A stretch of DNA of 64,000 nt from assembly GCF_014697425.1 (NCBI RefSeq), contig NZ_JACJRU010000012.1, forward strand, positions 120,498 to 184,497, read 5' to 3'. Below, in pieces: positions 28,072 through 36,382 of the stretch. Position numbers and translations under genes: made by a program. The notes under the pieces were generated by a model. That model worked only from the letters and a program-made list of their open reading frames with translations, was not told where the DNA came from and searched no databases. Positions within the stretch are counted from its first letter, which is position 1; each line of letters begins with the position of its first letter. The DNA is from Nostoc sp. FACHB-110. GTDB taxonomy: Bacteria; Cyanobacteriota; Cyanobacteriia; Cyanobacteriales; Nostocaceae.

Positions 28072-28110
28072 ATTGATTAATATCTATGGTTTTTCCATAG
28101 ATGAATCAAT
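28072..28110. promoter_or_regulatory. Composite dyad upstream of the ndhF operon
   Basis: ATTGATT (28072-28078) pairs with AATCAAT (28104-28110), and inside it ATCTATGG (28082-28089) pairs with CCATAGAT (28095-28102) around a TTTTT loop. Another ATCTATGGATTGAAT lies at 28042-28056. The site is about 225 bp before the ndhF start. The rest of 27849-28200 shows no gene. Confidence 0.45.
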
Positions 28111-28200
28111 ATAGTAATCATTATTCATATCGTGGGATCAGTCTGTTCCAGGTATGAAGATACATCATGACGATGAATCACCCTTTCACCCACTTTTCCA

Positions 28201-28388
28201 ACTTCAGACTTCAGACTTCAGACTTCAGACTTCAGACTTCAGACTTCAGACTTCAGACTTCAGACTTCAGACTTCAGACTTCAAACTTCAGACTTCAAAC
28301 TTCAGACTTCAGACTTCAGACTTCAGACTTCAGACTTCAGACTTCAGACTTCAGACTTCAGACTTCAGACTTCAGACTTCAGACTTCT
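28201..28388. repeat. Heptanucleotide array (ACTTCAG)n, about 27 copies
   Basis: About 188 bases of tandem ACTTCAG, with two ACTTCAA variants near 28279-28300. Because 7 is not a multiple of 3, the array is read in all frames; two plus-strand open frames over it are artefacts. On the minus strand it supplies the last codons and TGA stop of the GNAT gene. Confidence 0.95.
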
Positions 28389-28881
28389 TTTCCCCGATTC
28401 GCAAACCCATAATAATTAAGTCCCGTTCTATCCCATCTAATTGGGCAACTTGAGGCAAATATCCCCAACGTTGAAAACCTGATGTTTCAAATAACTTTAA
28501 ACTTGGTTGATTATGGGCAAAAATAAAACCTAAAAGCGTTTTTAAACCTAATGTAGGGCTTTGCTCAATGGCTTGATCTAAAAGTTTTCGTCCCAAACCG
28601 CAACGATGAAAAGCTGGGGAAATGTAAATACTCAGTTCAGCAGTCGAATCATAAGCTGGCCGTCCATAAAAAGATTGAAAACTGAGCCAGCCTGCAATTA
28701 TTGCCTGTTGTTCAATTACCCACAAAGGACGACAAGTAGGAGAGCGCCCATAAAACCAAGCGCGGCGACTTTCCACAGATATCGGGTCTAAATCAGCAGT
28801 GGCGAGACGGCTAGGAATTGCAGCATTGTAAATAGCTACGATCTCAGGTAAATCAGTTTCAGTTGCATGGCGGATAGTCAT
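28372..28881 (-). CDS. GNAT-family N-acetyltransferase (phosphinothricin acetyltransferase-like)
   Basis: I start at ATG 28879-28881 (MTIRHATETDLPEIVAIYNA), the usual start of this subgroup; an upstream in-frame ATG at 28920 would add 13 atypical residues. The 169-aa product has the GNAT fold: AELSIYISPAFHRCGLGRKL (beta4 and the acetyl-CoA pyrophosphate loop, here R-C-G-L-G-R) and IFAHNQPSLKLFETSGFQRW. PAT-like enzymes acetylate small amines such as methionine sulfoximine or phosphinothricin, but the true substrate is unknown. Oddity: the C-terminus runs into the heptamer array and ends EKKSEV, with the stop made by the repeat. Confidence 0.85.
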   Translation of the reverse strand: MTIRHATETDLPEIVAIYNAAIPSRLATADLDPISVESRRAWFYGRSPTCRPLWVIEQQAIIAGWLSFQSFYGRPAYDSTAELSIYISPAFHRCGLGRKLLDQAIEQSPTLGLKTLLGFIFAHNQPSLKLFETSGFQRWGYLPQVAQLDGIERDLIIMGLRIGEKKSEV

Positions 28882-29046
28882 CACTGCCGAATGAGAAACA
28901 ATATTGTAGAAAATATTCAAAAATCATACAGTGTTCATCACAGGAATTCTATGCCTGCTGGATCTAGAATAGGTGTCACAGCAGGCGATCGCTTTTTTTA
29001 TCAGTATGCTATAATTGGATATCTATTGCCTTGTATATCCCTACCT

Positions 29047-29133
29047 GGAGAGGTGGCAGAGCGGTTGAATGCGGCGCACTCGAAATGCGTTTTGGCGGCA
29101 ACGTCAACGGGGGTTCGAATCCCCCCCTCTCCG
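29047..29133 (+). tRNA. tRNA-Ser (anticodon CGA)
   Basis: 87-nt class II tRNA. The acceptor stem GGAGAGG (29047-29053) pairs with CCTCTCC (29126-29132), discriminator G. The anticodon arm GCGCA/TGCGT holds loop CTCGAAA with CGA at 29081-29083. A long variable arm follows, and the T arm carries GGTTCGAATCC. No CCA is encoded. It reads UCG codons. A TATAAT box at 29010-29015 is well placed as the -10 element, and a hairpin at 29145-29174 ends the transcript. Confidence 0.95.
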
Positions 29134-29144
29134 TTGTCAGCAAG

Positions 29145-29174
29145 ACAGGGCAAAGGTTTGAAGTTTTGCCTTGT
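29145..29174 (+). terminator. Terminator hairpin after tRNA-Ser
   Basis: ACAGGGCAAA (29145-29154) pairs with TTTGCCTTGT (29165-29174), ten pairs with one G-U, 12 bases past the tRNA end and followed by a T/A-rich tail. Confidence 0.6.
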
Positions 29175-29216
29175 TTATATTAACTTTTCCATTGCTTGAA
29201 GTTTGCTGAAATACCT

Positions 29217-30383
29217 TTACTCAGCATTTAGCGCTTCTTTGGCTTCTGGCAAAATCAGCATCGCATCACCGAAAGAATAGAAACGGTATCGGCTAGCGAT
29301 CGCTTCTTGGTAGATTTTCAATAGGCGTTTTCTACCAATCAAAGCACTCACCAACATTAACAAACTTGAACGCGGTAGGTGAAAATTAGTAATTAACCCA
29401 TCTACTACCCGCCATTGGTAGCCAGGATAGATAAATAAGTTAGTTTTGCCACAAAATGGTTGCAATTCTCCAAATTGGGCTGCGCCTTCTAAGGTGCGGA
29501 CTACTGTTGTGCCGACAGCAATAATTCTGCCACCAGCCGCTTGCGTAGCGCGGATTTGTTCTACTGTAGCAGCAGGTACTTCAATCCATTCTTCGTGCAT
29601 TTCGTGGGTAGTGACATCTTCAACTTCCACCGGACGAAATGTGCCGACACCAACATGAAGGGTCACAAAAGCTTGATTAATGCCGCGATCGCGCAATGTT
29701 GTTAGCAGTTCTGGTGTAAAATGTAACCCAGCCGTTGGTGCTGCGATCGCTCCTGGTTGTTGGGCATAGACAGTTTGATACTGTTCATCAGCAGCTTGGG
29801 TAGTTGTGATATAGGGCGGTAAAGGAATTTCCCCAAAAGTATCTAACACTTCTACCAGTGACTTTCCTGCTGGCAGATTAAACTGCAACAATCTTCCTCC
29901 CGTGGCTGTATCAGTTTCCAAAACTTTCGCTGTCAGCGTAGAATTTTGCGACAAACCCCCCGCTTTACTAGGAAAAATAATTTCTGAACCAGTTTTAAAA
30001 CGCTTACCAGGTTTAACTAAAGCTAACCAACAGTTATGTTGCCGTTCTTCTAAAAGTAAGACTTCAATTTCTGCACCAGTAGACTTATAACCATAAAGCC
30101 TTGCCGGAATCACCCTGGTATTATTCATGACCAGCAAATCCCCAGGGCGGAGAAATTCGGGTAAATCACGAAAAATATGATGTAGTGGTGCTGTTGTGTC
30201 GCCTGTACTAGGAGAATTCACCACTAACAAGCGAGAACTGTCTCTGGGAACTACAGGATTTTGGGCAATTAGTTCTGGAGGCAGTAAGTAATCATATCCA
30301 GCTAAGGAACAATCTAATTGTGTATCTTCTCGCTCTGGGGCAGTAACTTTATTAAAATTTTCTGTTGTTATTTGTGGCTCCAT
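29217..30383 (-). CDS. queA: S-adenosylmethionine:tRNA ribosyltransferase-isomerase QueA
   Basis: Transfers the ribosyl part of AdoMet to preQ1 in tRNA, forming epoxyqueuosine at the wobble base of tRNAs with GUN anticodons. 388 aa. After a 23-residue leader come typical segments: [103 protein letters not shown] and [18 protein letters not shown]. The N-terminal leader is longer than in most bacterial QueA, so the true start could be an internal codon. Transcribed alone and convergent with the tRNA-Ser gene; that nearness is probably chance. Confidence 0.95.
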   Translation of the reverse strand: MEPQITTENFNKVTAPEREDTQLDCSLAGYDYLLPPELIAQNPVVPRDSSRLLVVNSPSTGDTTAPLHHIFRDLPEFLRPGDLLVMNNTRVIPARLYGYKSTGAEIEVLLLEERQHNCWLALVKPGKRFKTGSEIIFPSKAGGLSQNSTLTAKVLETDTATGGRLLQFNLPAGKSLVEVLDTFGEIPLPPYITTTQAADEQYQTVYAQQPGAIAAPTAGLHFTPELLTTLRDRGINQAFVTLHVGVGTFRPVEVEDVTTHEMHEEWIEVPAATVEQIRATQAAGGRIIAVGTTVVRTLEGAAQFGELQPFCGKTNLFIYPGYQWRVVDGLITNFHLPRSSLLMLVSALIGRKRLLKIYQEAIASRYRFYSFGDAMLILPEAKEALNAE

Positions 30384-30432
30384 TGAAAGTTATGTTACTT
30401 TTTACAGGTTTATCTGATATTTTCTAAGGAAA

Positions 30433-30505
30433 TACCCAATTTAGTTCATCAAGATTTAAGATTGACATCATTGAGCAATAGGCAATGACCCATCTAAATT
30501 GGGTA
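30433..30505. repeat. 12-bp perfect inverted repeat
   Basis: TACCCAATTTAG (30433-30444) and CTAAATTGGGTA (30494-30505) enclose 49 bases upstream of the hypothetical gene at 30604. Origin unknown; it could be a small mobile remnant or a large hairpin in the leader. Confidence 0.5.
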
Positions 30506-30603
30506 AAACTCCCCATAGGAAGACGGGGGCTTCTACCCTACCAAGAAATGAATCTATTGATGAAGATAGAAGTGTAGGATTGGCTTTGATCCCAAGCACC
30601 AAC

Positions 30604-30993
30604 ATGGAATACTTGTATTACCTGGCAAATGCCAGTCTAACCTTGAGGGCTGTACAACATTTGCACGCTAGACCTCAGTTACCTGTCTCTTTCGTTACTG
30701 TCATTCATCAGATTGATGGCTGGGTGGTTAGGATCAAACTCAAAAGTCAAATTTCAGCCCAAGACGATGGGGATTTTCGGGCTTTTCTTAACGAATTGGG
30801 AATTAGCTACGAACCACCAATGCGGGTACAAATGGCACTTTGGAGTTTGGAAGCAGGGCAATCTCCTGTAGATGTGATGCGTCGCTATCAAGTAGCGATC
30901 GTCTCTCATGGTAGCCCAGAGCGAGAAGAAATTGAAGCATTTCGACAACAGTTTGTCAGAGGATTAGGTTATTGTCCAGAAACTTTGGCTTGA
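30604..30993 (+). CDS. Conserved hypothetical protein (129 aa)
   Basis: I place the start at ATG 30604 (MEYLYYLANASLTLRAVQHL). The reading frame continues 35 codons upstream to a TTG, but that part overlaps the inverted repeat and has an unrelated composition (HRKTGASTLPRNESIDED). The protein is soluble, with VSFVTVIHQIDGWVVRIKLK forming likely beta strands, then FRAFLNELGISYEPPMRVQM and a helical C-terminus RQQFVRGLGYCPETLA. It resembles proteins I associate only with cyanobacteria, and I cannot give a family name. No operon partner: the next gene is on the other strand. Confidence 0.65.
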   Translation: MEYLYYLANASLTLRAVQHLHARPQLPVSFVTVIHQIDGWVVRIKLKSQISAQDDGDFRAFLNELGISYEPPMRVQMALWSLEAGQSPVDVMRRYQVAIVSHGSPEREEIEAFRQQFVRGLGYCPETLA

Positions 30994-31093
30994 AACTGTT
31001 GATTGTGAGGGTGAATAGAAAGAATTTCTAATTGGTCGATTGCTGTTGAGATATTGAAGCCATTACCAATGACTTATTCGCCCTCATCTCAAT

Positions 31094-31603
31094 TCAGAAG
31101 ATTGAAGCATCAAAAGCTGCGGGGATATATTCTTGAAGATATAATTCGTATCCAGGCAGCGATAAACTAAATAAAGCATCCGGGGCCGAAATTACCCCGG
31201 TTTTTAATTGTGATTTTTGCTGATAAGACACAACAGCCACATCAAAGCGACAGTTATAGTCTGCTTTTTCGGGATATTTAGCTAGATATACCTGGGCTGT
31301 TCGCCACAGTTTTGTTTGCTTTTGCGCGGTAATAGCACTCCGCCCTCCATCATCCCAATTATTTGGGCTACGAGTTTTTACTTCCACAAATGCAAGTGTC
31401 AAGTTCTGAGTGTTGAGTAAAATATTTTTACTCGGTTCCTGTGTCTCTCCCCCTTGATATTCAGCAATAATATCAATCTCTCCCCAACGGCAATTAAAGC
31501 GGCGATGCAGAATCAGCCAACCTGTAGACTCTAACCATTGTGTAACTAGGTCTTCACCTTGTTGACCAATATCGAGATAATGGGATGGAGGATGATTCGC
31601 CAT
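31094..31603 (-). CDS. YraN/UPF0102 family endonuclease-like protein
   Basis: 169 aa. The family has an Endonuclease VII/Holliday-resolvase-like (PD-(D/E)XK) fold. Typical segments are GQQGEDLVTQWLESTGW, ILHRRFNCRWGEIDIIAEY (the G-E-I-D acidic motif) and LAFVEVKTRSPNNWDDGG (the E-V-K-T-R catalytic motif), then KYPEKADYNCRFDVAVV. A spacer of about 17 residues between the acidic and EVK motifs is longer than usual, and the C-terminus has about 30 extra residues. Biological role is unclear, although recombination or DNA repair is often suggested. Its start codon is only 13 bp from that of the divergent pentapeptide gene. Confidence 0.88.
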   Translation of the reverse strand: MANHPPSHYLDIGQQGEDLVTQWLESTGWLILHRRFNCRWGEIDIIAEYQGGETQEPSKNILLNTQNLTLAFVEVKTRSPNNWDDGGRSAITAQKQTKLWRTAQVYLAKYPEKADYNCRFDVAVVSYQQKSQLKTGVISAPDALFSLSLPGYELYLQEYIPAAFDASIF

Positions 31604-31616
31604 TGGTTAAAAACCC

Positions 31617-32123
31617 ATGAATTCTAGGTTAAGCAATCGGATTTGGGCAAGCATACTCAGTTTTGTACTGTGTTTATTTAGCATGACAGTAGCTTTCGGT
31701 GACGTGCCGAATGCTTTCGCGCTTGATTACAACAAAGAAATATTGATTGAGGCTGATTTTTCAGGACGTGATTTATCAGACTCTAGTTTTACAAAAGCTA
31801 ATCTTCGCCAAAGTAACTTTAGCAATAGTAACTTGCAAGGTGTGAGCTTTTTTGCCGCTAATTTGGAGTCAGCCAATTTGCAAGGAACCAACCTCTCAAA
31901 CGCTACTTTAGACTCCGCACGCCTGATTAAAGCAAACTTGACCAATGCAGTTTTAGAAGGTGCTTTTGCTGCTAATGCCAAGTTTGATGGTGCAATTGTT
32001 GATGGCGCAGATTTTACTGATGTACTGCTGCGTCCTGATGAACAAAAAAAATTGTGCAGAACGGCTAAAGGCACTAACCCAACTACAGGAAGAGATACCC
32101 GCGATACTTTATTTTGTCCGTAA
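31617..32123 (+). CDS. Exported pentapeptide-repeat protein (thylakoid-lumen type)
   Basis: 168 aa. A signal peptide (about 8-36, ending PNAFA) precedes A(D/N)LXX pentapeptide repeats from about residue 44 to 135: ANLRQSNFSNSNLQGVSF, ANLESANLQGTNLSNATL, ANLTNAVLEGAF and so on. These fold as a right-handed quadrilateral beta-helix. The C-terminal tail with two Cys (KKLCRTAKGTNPTTGRDTR ... LFC) is typical of lumenal or periplasmic members in cyanobacteria and could form a disulphide. Function is unknown for nearly all such proteins. The 13-bp gap to yraN means its promoter or leader lies within the yraN coding sequence. Confidence 0.88.
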   Translation: MNSRLSNRIWASILSFVLCLFSMTVAFGDVPNAFALDYNKEILIEADFSGRDLSDSSFTKANLRQSNFSNSNLQGVSFFAANLESANLQGTNLSNATLDSARLIKANLTNAVLEGAFAANAKFDGAIVDGADFTDVLLRPDEQKKLCRTAKGTNPTTGRDTRDTLFCP

Positions 32124-32220
32124 CAGGAGTTACAAGCAAAGTTTATTTGTTAAGTATGGGTGTAGGGAAGAACAAGCCCCCACAAGCAGTGGGTACAGCT
32201 TTCCTGCCCTTTATGGCAAT

Positions 32221-32255
32221 TGTGTTGTTAGGGGATACAAGCCCTTAACAACACA
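32221..32255 (+). terminator. Long hairpin after the pentapeptide gene
   Basis: TGTGTTGTTA (32221-32230) pairs with TAACAACACA (32246-32255), extended by GGG/CCC across a one-base bulge, and is followed by GTTTTTCC. It fits a Rho-independent terminator for the plus-strand gene, although 97 bp from its stop. Confidence 0.5.
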
Positions 32256-32316
32256 GTTTTTCCACTCAGCTACCCCAACACCCTTCTTCTTGAGCAACTC
32301 AGATGAATCTAGAGTG

Positions 32317-33963
32317 TTAGAAATTGAAGGTTGTTCTTAAAGTTCCAATCACTGCATCATCATTGTTATTTTGACCAGGATTGGTTAACCAAATAAGACC
32401 TGGGGTAATAGAGATATTGTCGCTGACGCGGTATCTGTAAAAGCCTTCAACGTGGTAGGGAGTATCGCCGCCAACACTACCTGCATAAGGTTGGGCGCCT
32501 GCAAAGATGCCCAAGAGATTTCCAGGCTTACCAAAGTCAGGTAAGGCCACTCCTAAACCGTAACTCCAAACTTCATCATCATCACCTGCACCAAAGCCTG
32601 TAATGTCACTGTAAAGAACGAAACCGCTAACTGAGAGTTTGTTGCTAGGTTTGAAAGCCGCTTCGATACCATAGGAATTACTGACGTATGGGTTGCCACC
32701 ACCAACAAAGTTAGCTTGTGCAGTTCCTACAACGCCAGTAGTTGTGGAGGCGGAACCTGCATCGAATAAAACAGTACCACCACCATGATAACCATGAACG
32801 TAGGTTGCAGCCAAGGTCAAGCGATCGCCTAAATTAAATGTCAACTGTCCCAATGCTGCATAGTTACCATCAAATAAACCTGAACCTTGATTGGGGTTAT
32901 TTGCTTCTGATCCTAAGTAGCCCAAGGTTAACGAAGGTTTAAAATTACCACTGCCAAAAGGTATAGTTACACCTGCACCAGCACCACCACCAATGCGATA
33001 AATAGGGCTTTCTGAGGCAAAGGTAGATAAAGCTCCATTACCACCGTCATAATCCTCAAAGTAGGGATTGACAGTAGGAACGTAATCACTTTGAATACCA
33101 CCAGTTGCAGCAACGTAAACTTGAGCGCCACCCAAGGGGAAGTAATAAGCTAACCAATCGATAAAGGCACTATTGTTGTTGCCAGGATTCAAGTTAAATG
33201 TTTGCGTACTCTCAAAACTGCCATTTGGTAATGGTAATGCGCCTGCATTCCCAGCTGCAATTCTGGTGTGTAAGACATCTTGCCCAGTGAAGCTGCTTTG
33301 CAAATCTAAACGCACCCTGTCTTGAAAGACAGTATTGTTGTTGTCGTTGTCGCCAAAGCTATCAGTAACTGCAAAAATTGCTTCACCGACTAATTTGGTG
33401 GTGGTAGAAAATTGATTTGCTTCTAACTCAGCAGTGCGTGTTTCTAAAGCATCAACTCGACCACGTAGAGTTGCTAATTCTGCTTGAAATTCTTCTTGCA
33501 AACGCTGAATTGTAGCCAGGTCTTCTTTTCTGGCTAAGTCAGCAGTGGCTGTGGCAATTAGTTCATTTACTCTTTCTAAACAAGCATTCAAACCTGCGGC
33601 AAATTCATAACGTGTCATGGCACGATTACCCCGGAATGTGCCGTTAGGATATCCGGCAATACATCCGTAGCGTTCTACTAAAGACTGCAATGCTTGAAAT
33701 GCCCAGTCTGTTGGTTGCACATCCGAAAATTGCGAAACTGATGTGACTTGGGAGAAGGAATTTTGGTTGTTTCCTTCACGACTATATTGGTTGACTTGCT
33801 CGAGAATTCCATTTTCTTCAGTTTTAGCTTGAGCAAGTAACTGTTGATTAGTTTTTGGTGACTCGGTTGCTGTATTTGCCGCCATGACTTTAGCTGTAAA
33901 TACCACGCTTAGTCCCAAGCATACAGGGGATAGTACTAGTGTCTTCCACAATAAATGAGACAT
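32317..33963 (-). CDS. Cyanobacterial porin with SLH domain (OprB/Som type; iron-uptake porin family)
   Basis: 548 aa. I take ATG 33961-33963 (MSHLLWKTLVL), preceded by AGGAAAGAG, instead of a GTG five codons earlier. Parts seen: a signal peptide ending AKVMAAN; an SLH domain (about 75-130; FSDVQPTDWAFQALQSLVER, YPNGTFRGNRAMTRYEFAAG) that ties the protein to peptidoglycan-linked polymer; a coiled coil (about 135-185; RLQEEFQAELATLRGRVDAL); and an OprB-like outer-membrane barrel from about 190 to the C-terminus, ending TLRTTFNF with a terminal Phe. These are the major outer-membrane porins of cyanobacteria, passing ions and small solutes. No regulator site was recognised. Confidence 0.92.
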   Translation of the reverse strand: MSHLLWKTLVLSPVCLGLSVVFTAKVMAANTATESPKTNQQLLAQAKTEENGILEQVNQYSREGNNQNSFSQVTSVSQFSDVQPTDWAFQALQSLVERYGCIAGYPNGTFRGNRAMTRYEFAAGLNACLERVNELIATATADLARKEDLATIQRLQEEFQAELATLRGRVDALETRTAELEANQFSTTTKLVGEAIFAVTDSFGDNDNNNTVFQDRVRLDLQSSFTGQDVLHTRIAAGNAGALPLPNGSFESTQTFNLNPGNNNSAFIDWLAYYFPLGGAQVYVAATGGIQSDYVPTVNPYFEDYDGGNGALSTFASESPIYRIGGGAGAGVTIPFGSGNFKPSLTLGYLGSEANNPNQGSGLFDGNYAALGQLTFNLGDRLTLAATYVHGYHGGGTVLFDAGSASTTTGVVGTAQANFVGGGNPYVSNSYGIEAAFKPSNKLSVSGFVLYSDITGFGAGDDDEVWSYGLGVALPDFGKPGNLLGIFAGAQPYAGSVGGDTPYHVEGFYRYRVSDNISITPGLIWLTNPGQNNNDDAVIGTLRTTFNF

Positions 33964-34382
33964 ATTCTCTTTCCTCACACTATCTTGTTAGAATGACGCG
34001 ATCGCTTTCCCTAAAATGTATTTTTTAATACTTTTTTTAGGTTTTTTGATTTTAAAGCTATATGTACCCTAAAATCTATCAAAATAGATTTTTTCCGTGT
34101 AAACTCTGAATTTCCTGGTTTTTTGCTGCTGATGCCAGCATTAAATATCGTATTTTTGTAGTCAGTAATAATTATATTATTAATTGTGACAATTAAATTT
34201 TGTGGCAATTTACACTGAGAGCCGAGCGCAAGTATCTACTTTGTAAGTGGAGATCGCACTTAGGACTAGACAACCAGAAGCTGTAACGAAATAATCAATA
34301 ACTCTGGAAACAAGAAAATCCCCATCATAGAAATTAGGGGATTGAAAGCGGATATAGTATATTTGTTCTCAAGCAATAAATA
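33964..34382. other. Intergenic region between porin and PEP-CTERM genes, with a terminator-like hairpin
   Basis: Mostly AT-rich; a 65-codon minus-strand frame here looks spurious. AATCCCC (34317-34323) pairs with GGGGATT (34337-34343), and on the minus strand is followed by TTCTTG; it lies 40 bp past the PEP-CTERM stop and probably ends that transcript. The remaining bases should hold the porin promoter. Confidence 0.5.
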
Positions 34383-35285
34383 TTAAGCTTTAGTTGCTGC
34401 TTTTTGTCTGCGTTTTAGGTAAGAATTAGCTGCAACCGCACTAAAAGCTAATAGACCGACAGCTGATGTTGGTTCAGGAACATTTTTGGTTTTTAAAGAC
34501 TGTCCAGCAAAAGTACCTGCTTGAATAAATACTGCTGAGTCCCAACTATAATCTCCTACATCGGCAATCGCTAGTTTAATATGATGTTTGCCTGGGGTTA
34601 ACCCTTGAATTTTAGCAGTCATGACTTTTGTAAATCCATCATATTGAATGTTATAAAATGGCCCGCCATCTGATACGTCATTGTTGTTAAAATACTGGGA
34701 ATTTTTGGCATTTAATCCATAAGGATTACCGCCATTAACAGTATTAATGGAAACTGGTGTGTTTGTTCCGGGAATTAAGGCAATATTTTGGCCATCAACA
34801 AAAAAACCAAATACGTCATTATAACTACTATTTACGTATTCGTTATACTCTTCGGAAGCAAAAACATAGTTAAAAAATAAGTTGCCAGTGGTTGAGGTAA
34901 AATCAAATTCAAGCACACTAGCATCAGTAGTAACTGCGCCGGAAACTAGAGAATTTAAATTCGAGTCTCCAGGTAGGTTATTAATTGTTGTTTTGCTATC
35001 ACTGTCATTTGGCCCTACTGCGGATTTAGCATTACCAGTAGTGAGAATAATACCTTGTTCAATACCAATACCAGAGGCTAAACCCCCTGTAAAAATTCCA
35101 GAAGCTATTGATGCACCTTTGTAAGTAGCATTAGAGAATGTAATACCTGAGCCTACAATATTGTTAACTAATAGATTAGCGTCACTACTAGTAGTAATAT
35201 TCACAGCATGAGCAGGCGCAGTTAATAAACCTAACCCTAATAAAGAAAAGGCACTATTCTTGAGAAGATTCTGGATAACTTGCAT
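34383..35285 (-). CDS. PEP-CTERM exported protein with choice-of-anchor L domain
   Basis: 300 aa. A signal peptide (about 1-27, ending APAHA) is followed by a choice-of-anchor L domain (about 30-260): GITFSNATYKGASIASGIF, IGIEQGIILTTGNAKSAVGP, DASVLEFDFTSTTGNLFFNY, VFASEEYNEYVNSSYNDVFG and GKHHIKLAIADVGDYSWDSA. The C-terminus has VPEPTSAVGLLAFSAVAANS and a basic tail LKRRQKAATKA, i.e. the PEP-CTERM sorting signal (Pro-Glu-Pro, hydrophobic helix, positive end). In bacteria with exosortase this signal directs processing and export to the surface or matrix. No exosortase gene is in the window. Function unknown. Confidence 0.92.
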   Translation of the reverse strand: MQVIQNLLKNSAFSLLGLGLLTAPAHAVNITTSSDANLLVNNIVGSGITFSNATYKGASIASGIFTGGLASGIGIEQGIILTTGNAKSAVGPNDSDSKTTINNLPGDSNLNSLVSGAVTTDASVLEFDFTSTTGNLFFNYVFASEEYNEYVNSSYNDVFGFFVDGQNIALIPGTNTPVSINTVNGGNPYGLNAKNSQYFNNNDVSDGGPFYNIQYDGFTKVMTAKIQGLTPGKHHIKLAIADVGDYSWDSAVFIQAGTFAGQSLKTKNVPEPTSAVGLLAFSAVAANSYLKRRQKAATKA

Positions 35286-36382
35286 ATCTTTAAAATAATT
35301 GAAAGTCAGTAGCAGATGAATAAATCTATTAGGAAAATGCCAGCAAATTTTTCCTTAACACATCAAGTGCTATGGTGAAAAACTTACTTAACTTATCTAG
35401 CCTCTAGCTGCGATCGCAGATTATAAATATCTGTGCAATCACTACACATTTACAATCTACTTTTGGTATTCCAAGTCTTTGGGAGTTACTGAATTCTTGC
35501 TTGCTCGTATATTTAATTAGATTAATAGTTAACTACTTTCCTGGCTAGTAGAAATACGGTAATTTACCAAATAATTATTTTTTGGCTTTTTTTCATAAAC
35601 GTCTGAAAAATCCTATCTGTATAAGAATTGACTCAAAATATCAGCTTTTGAATGACTAAAACTTTGTAAAGCTTACTATCTGCTTTAGAGCAATTTAATA
35701 TATAGCTGAATTCATAATTGTCAGCATTTAATAAAAAATATTTAAAGCATTTTTTCTGTAAAATCTTTATAAAAATATGACAAAAACAAGATTTTAAATT
35801 TGGCTTTTAAATAGCAAATTTTTAATAGTAAATACACTGAAAATGGCTGTTATTTTAAATAAAATATTTTGATTATATATATATATAATGTGATATGCGA
35901 TACTCTTATAACAATCCTATCTGAGTTGTGAGAAAGTATTCTTTTTAACGAACCGCAAAGGACACAAAGCAAGAGAAGGAAGAAAAGAAAGGGAATTTCA
36001 CAAATTATTTAGGATTGCTATAGGAGTAAAGTGAAAATTGCCAGGTACTTTAAGCGTTGTCATAACGCATTGATAATCTTGATTTTCTCTAACTCCTAAA
36101 CCCAGCAATAGCCGTAACACACGCTACTATTTACTACAGTTCGATAAATCAAACCTTTTGCTGATTTTTGCTGAAGTCCTAACTAAGTACCAGATAAAAA
36201 TTGTTGGATAGATTGCTTTGTTTATCTATTGATGAATTTTTGATAAAATTAGAGCCTATATACTTACGTAACGACAAAATCGGCATTTTTGTTGAATGCT
36301 ATTAACTTAAGATAGAAGTAGATGCAAAAATAGCTCATACCTTATTTGCTTTAGCTTCATATACATACACCAGAGCTTGCTT
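35286..36382. other. AT-rich intergenic region
   Basis: About 1.1 kb without a supported gene. It contains an alternating TA tract at about 35875-35888 and a fragment of the ACCGCAAAGGACACAAAG repeat family near 35949. Promoters for the divergent PEP-CTERM and SirB1-like genes must lie here, but I cannot place them. Confidence 0.55.

Noticed and set aside
28201..28388. Possible CRISPR array
   Set aside because: Units are 7 bp, directly tandem and without spacers; no cas genes nearby.
28154..28453. Two plus-strand open frames translating as repeated FRLQTSD
   Set aside because: They are only the ACTTCAG heptamer array read in two frames; the real gene is the GNAT gene on the other strand.
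30499..30603. N-terminal extension of the hypothetical protein from a TTG
   Set aside because: Composition differs from the rest and overlaps the inverted repeat; ATG 30604 is a better start.
32232..32244. GGGATACAAGCCC shared with the IS200/IS605 end at 63811-63823, suggesting an IS relic
   Set aside because: A single 13-nt match is expected by chance in 64 kb, and the flanking hairpin differs; better explained as a terminator loop.
34011..34208. 65-codon minus-strand frame upstream of the porin
   Set aside because: AT-rich, Ile/Asn/Lys-biased composition with no ribosome site; typical of chance frames in AT-rich spacers.
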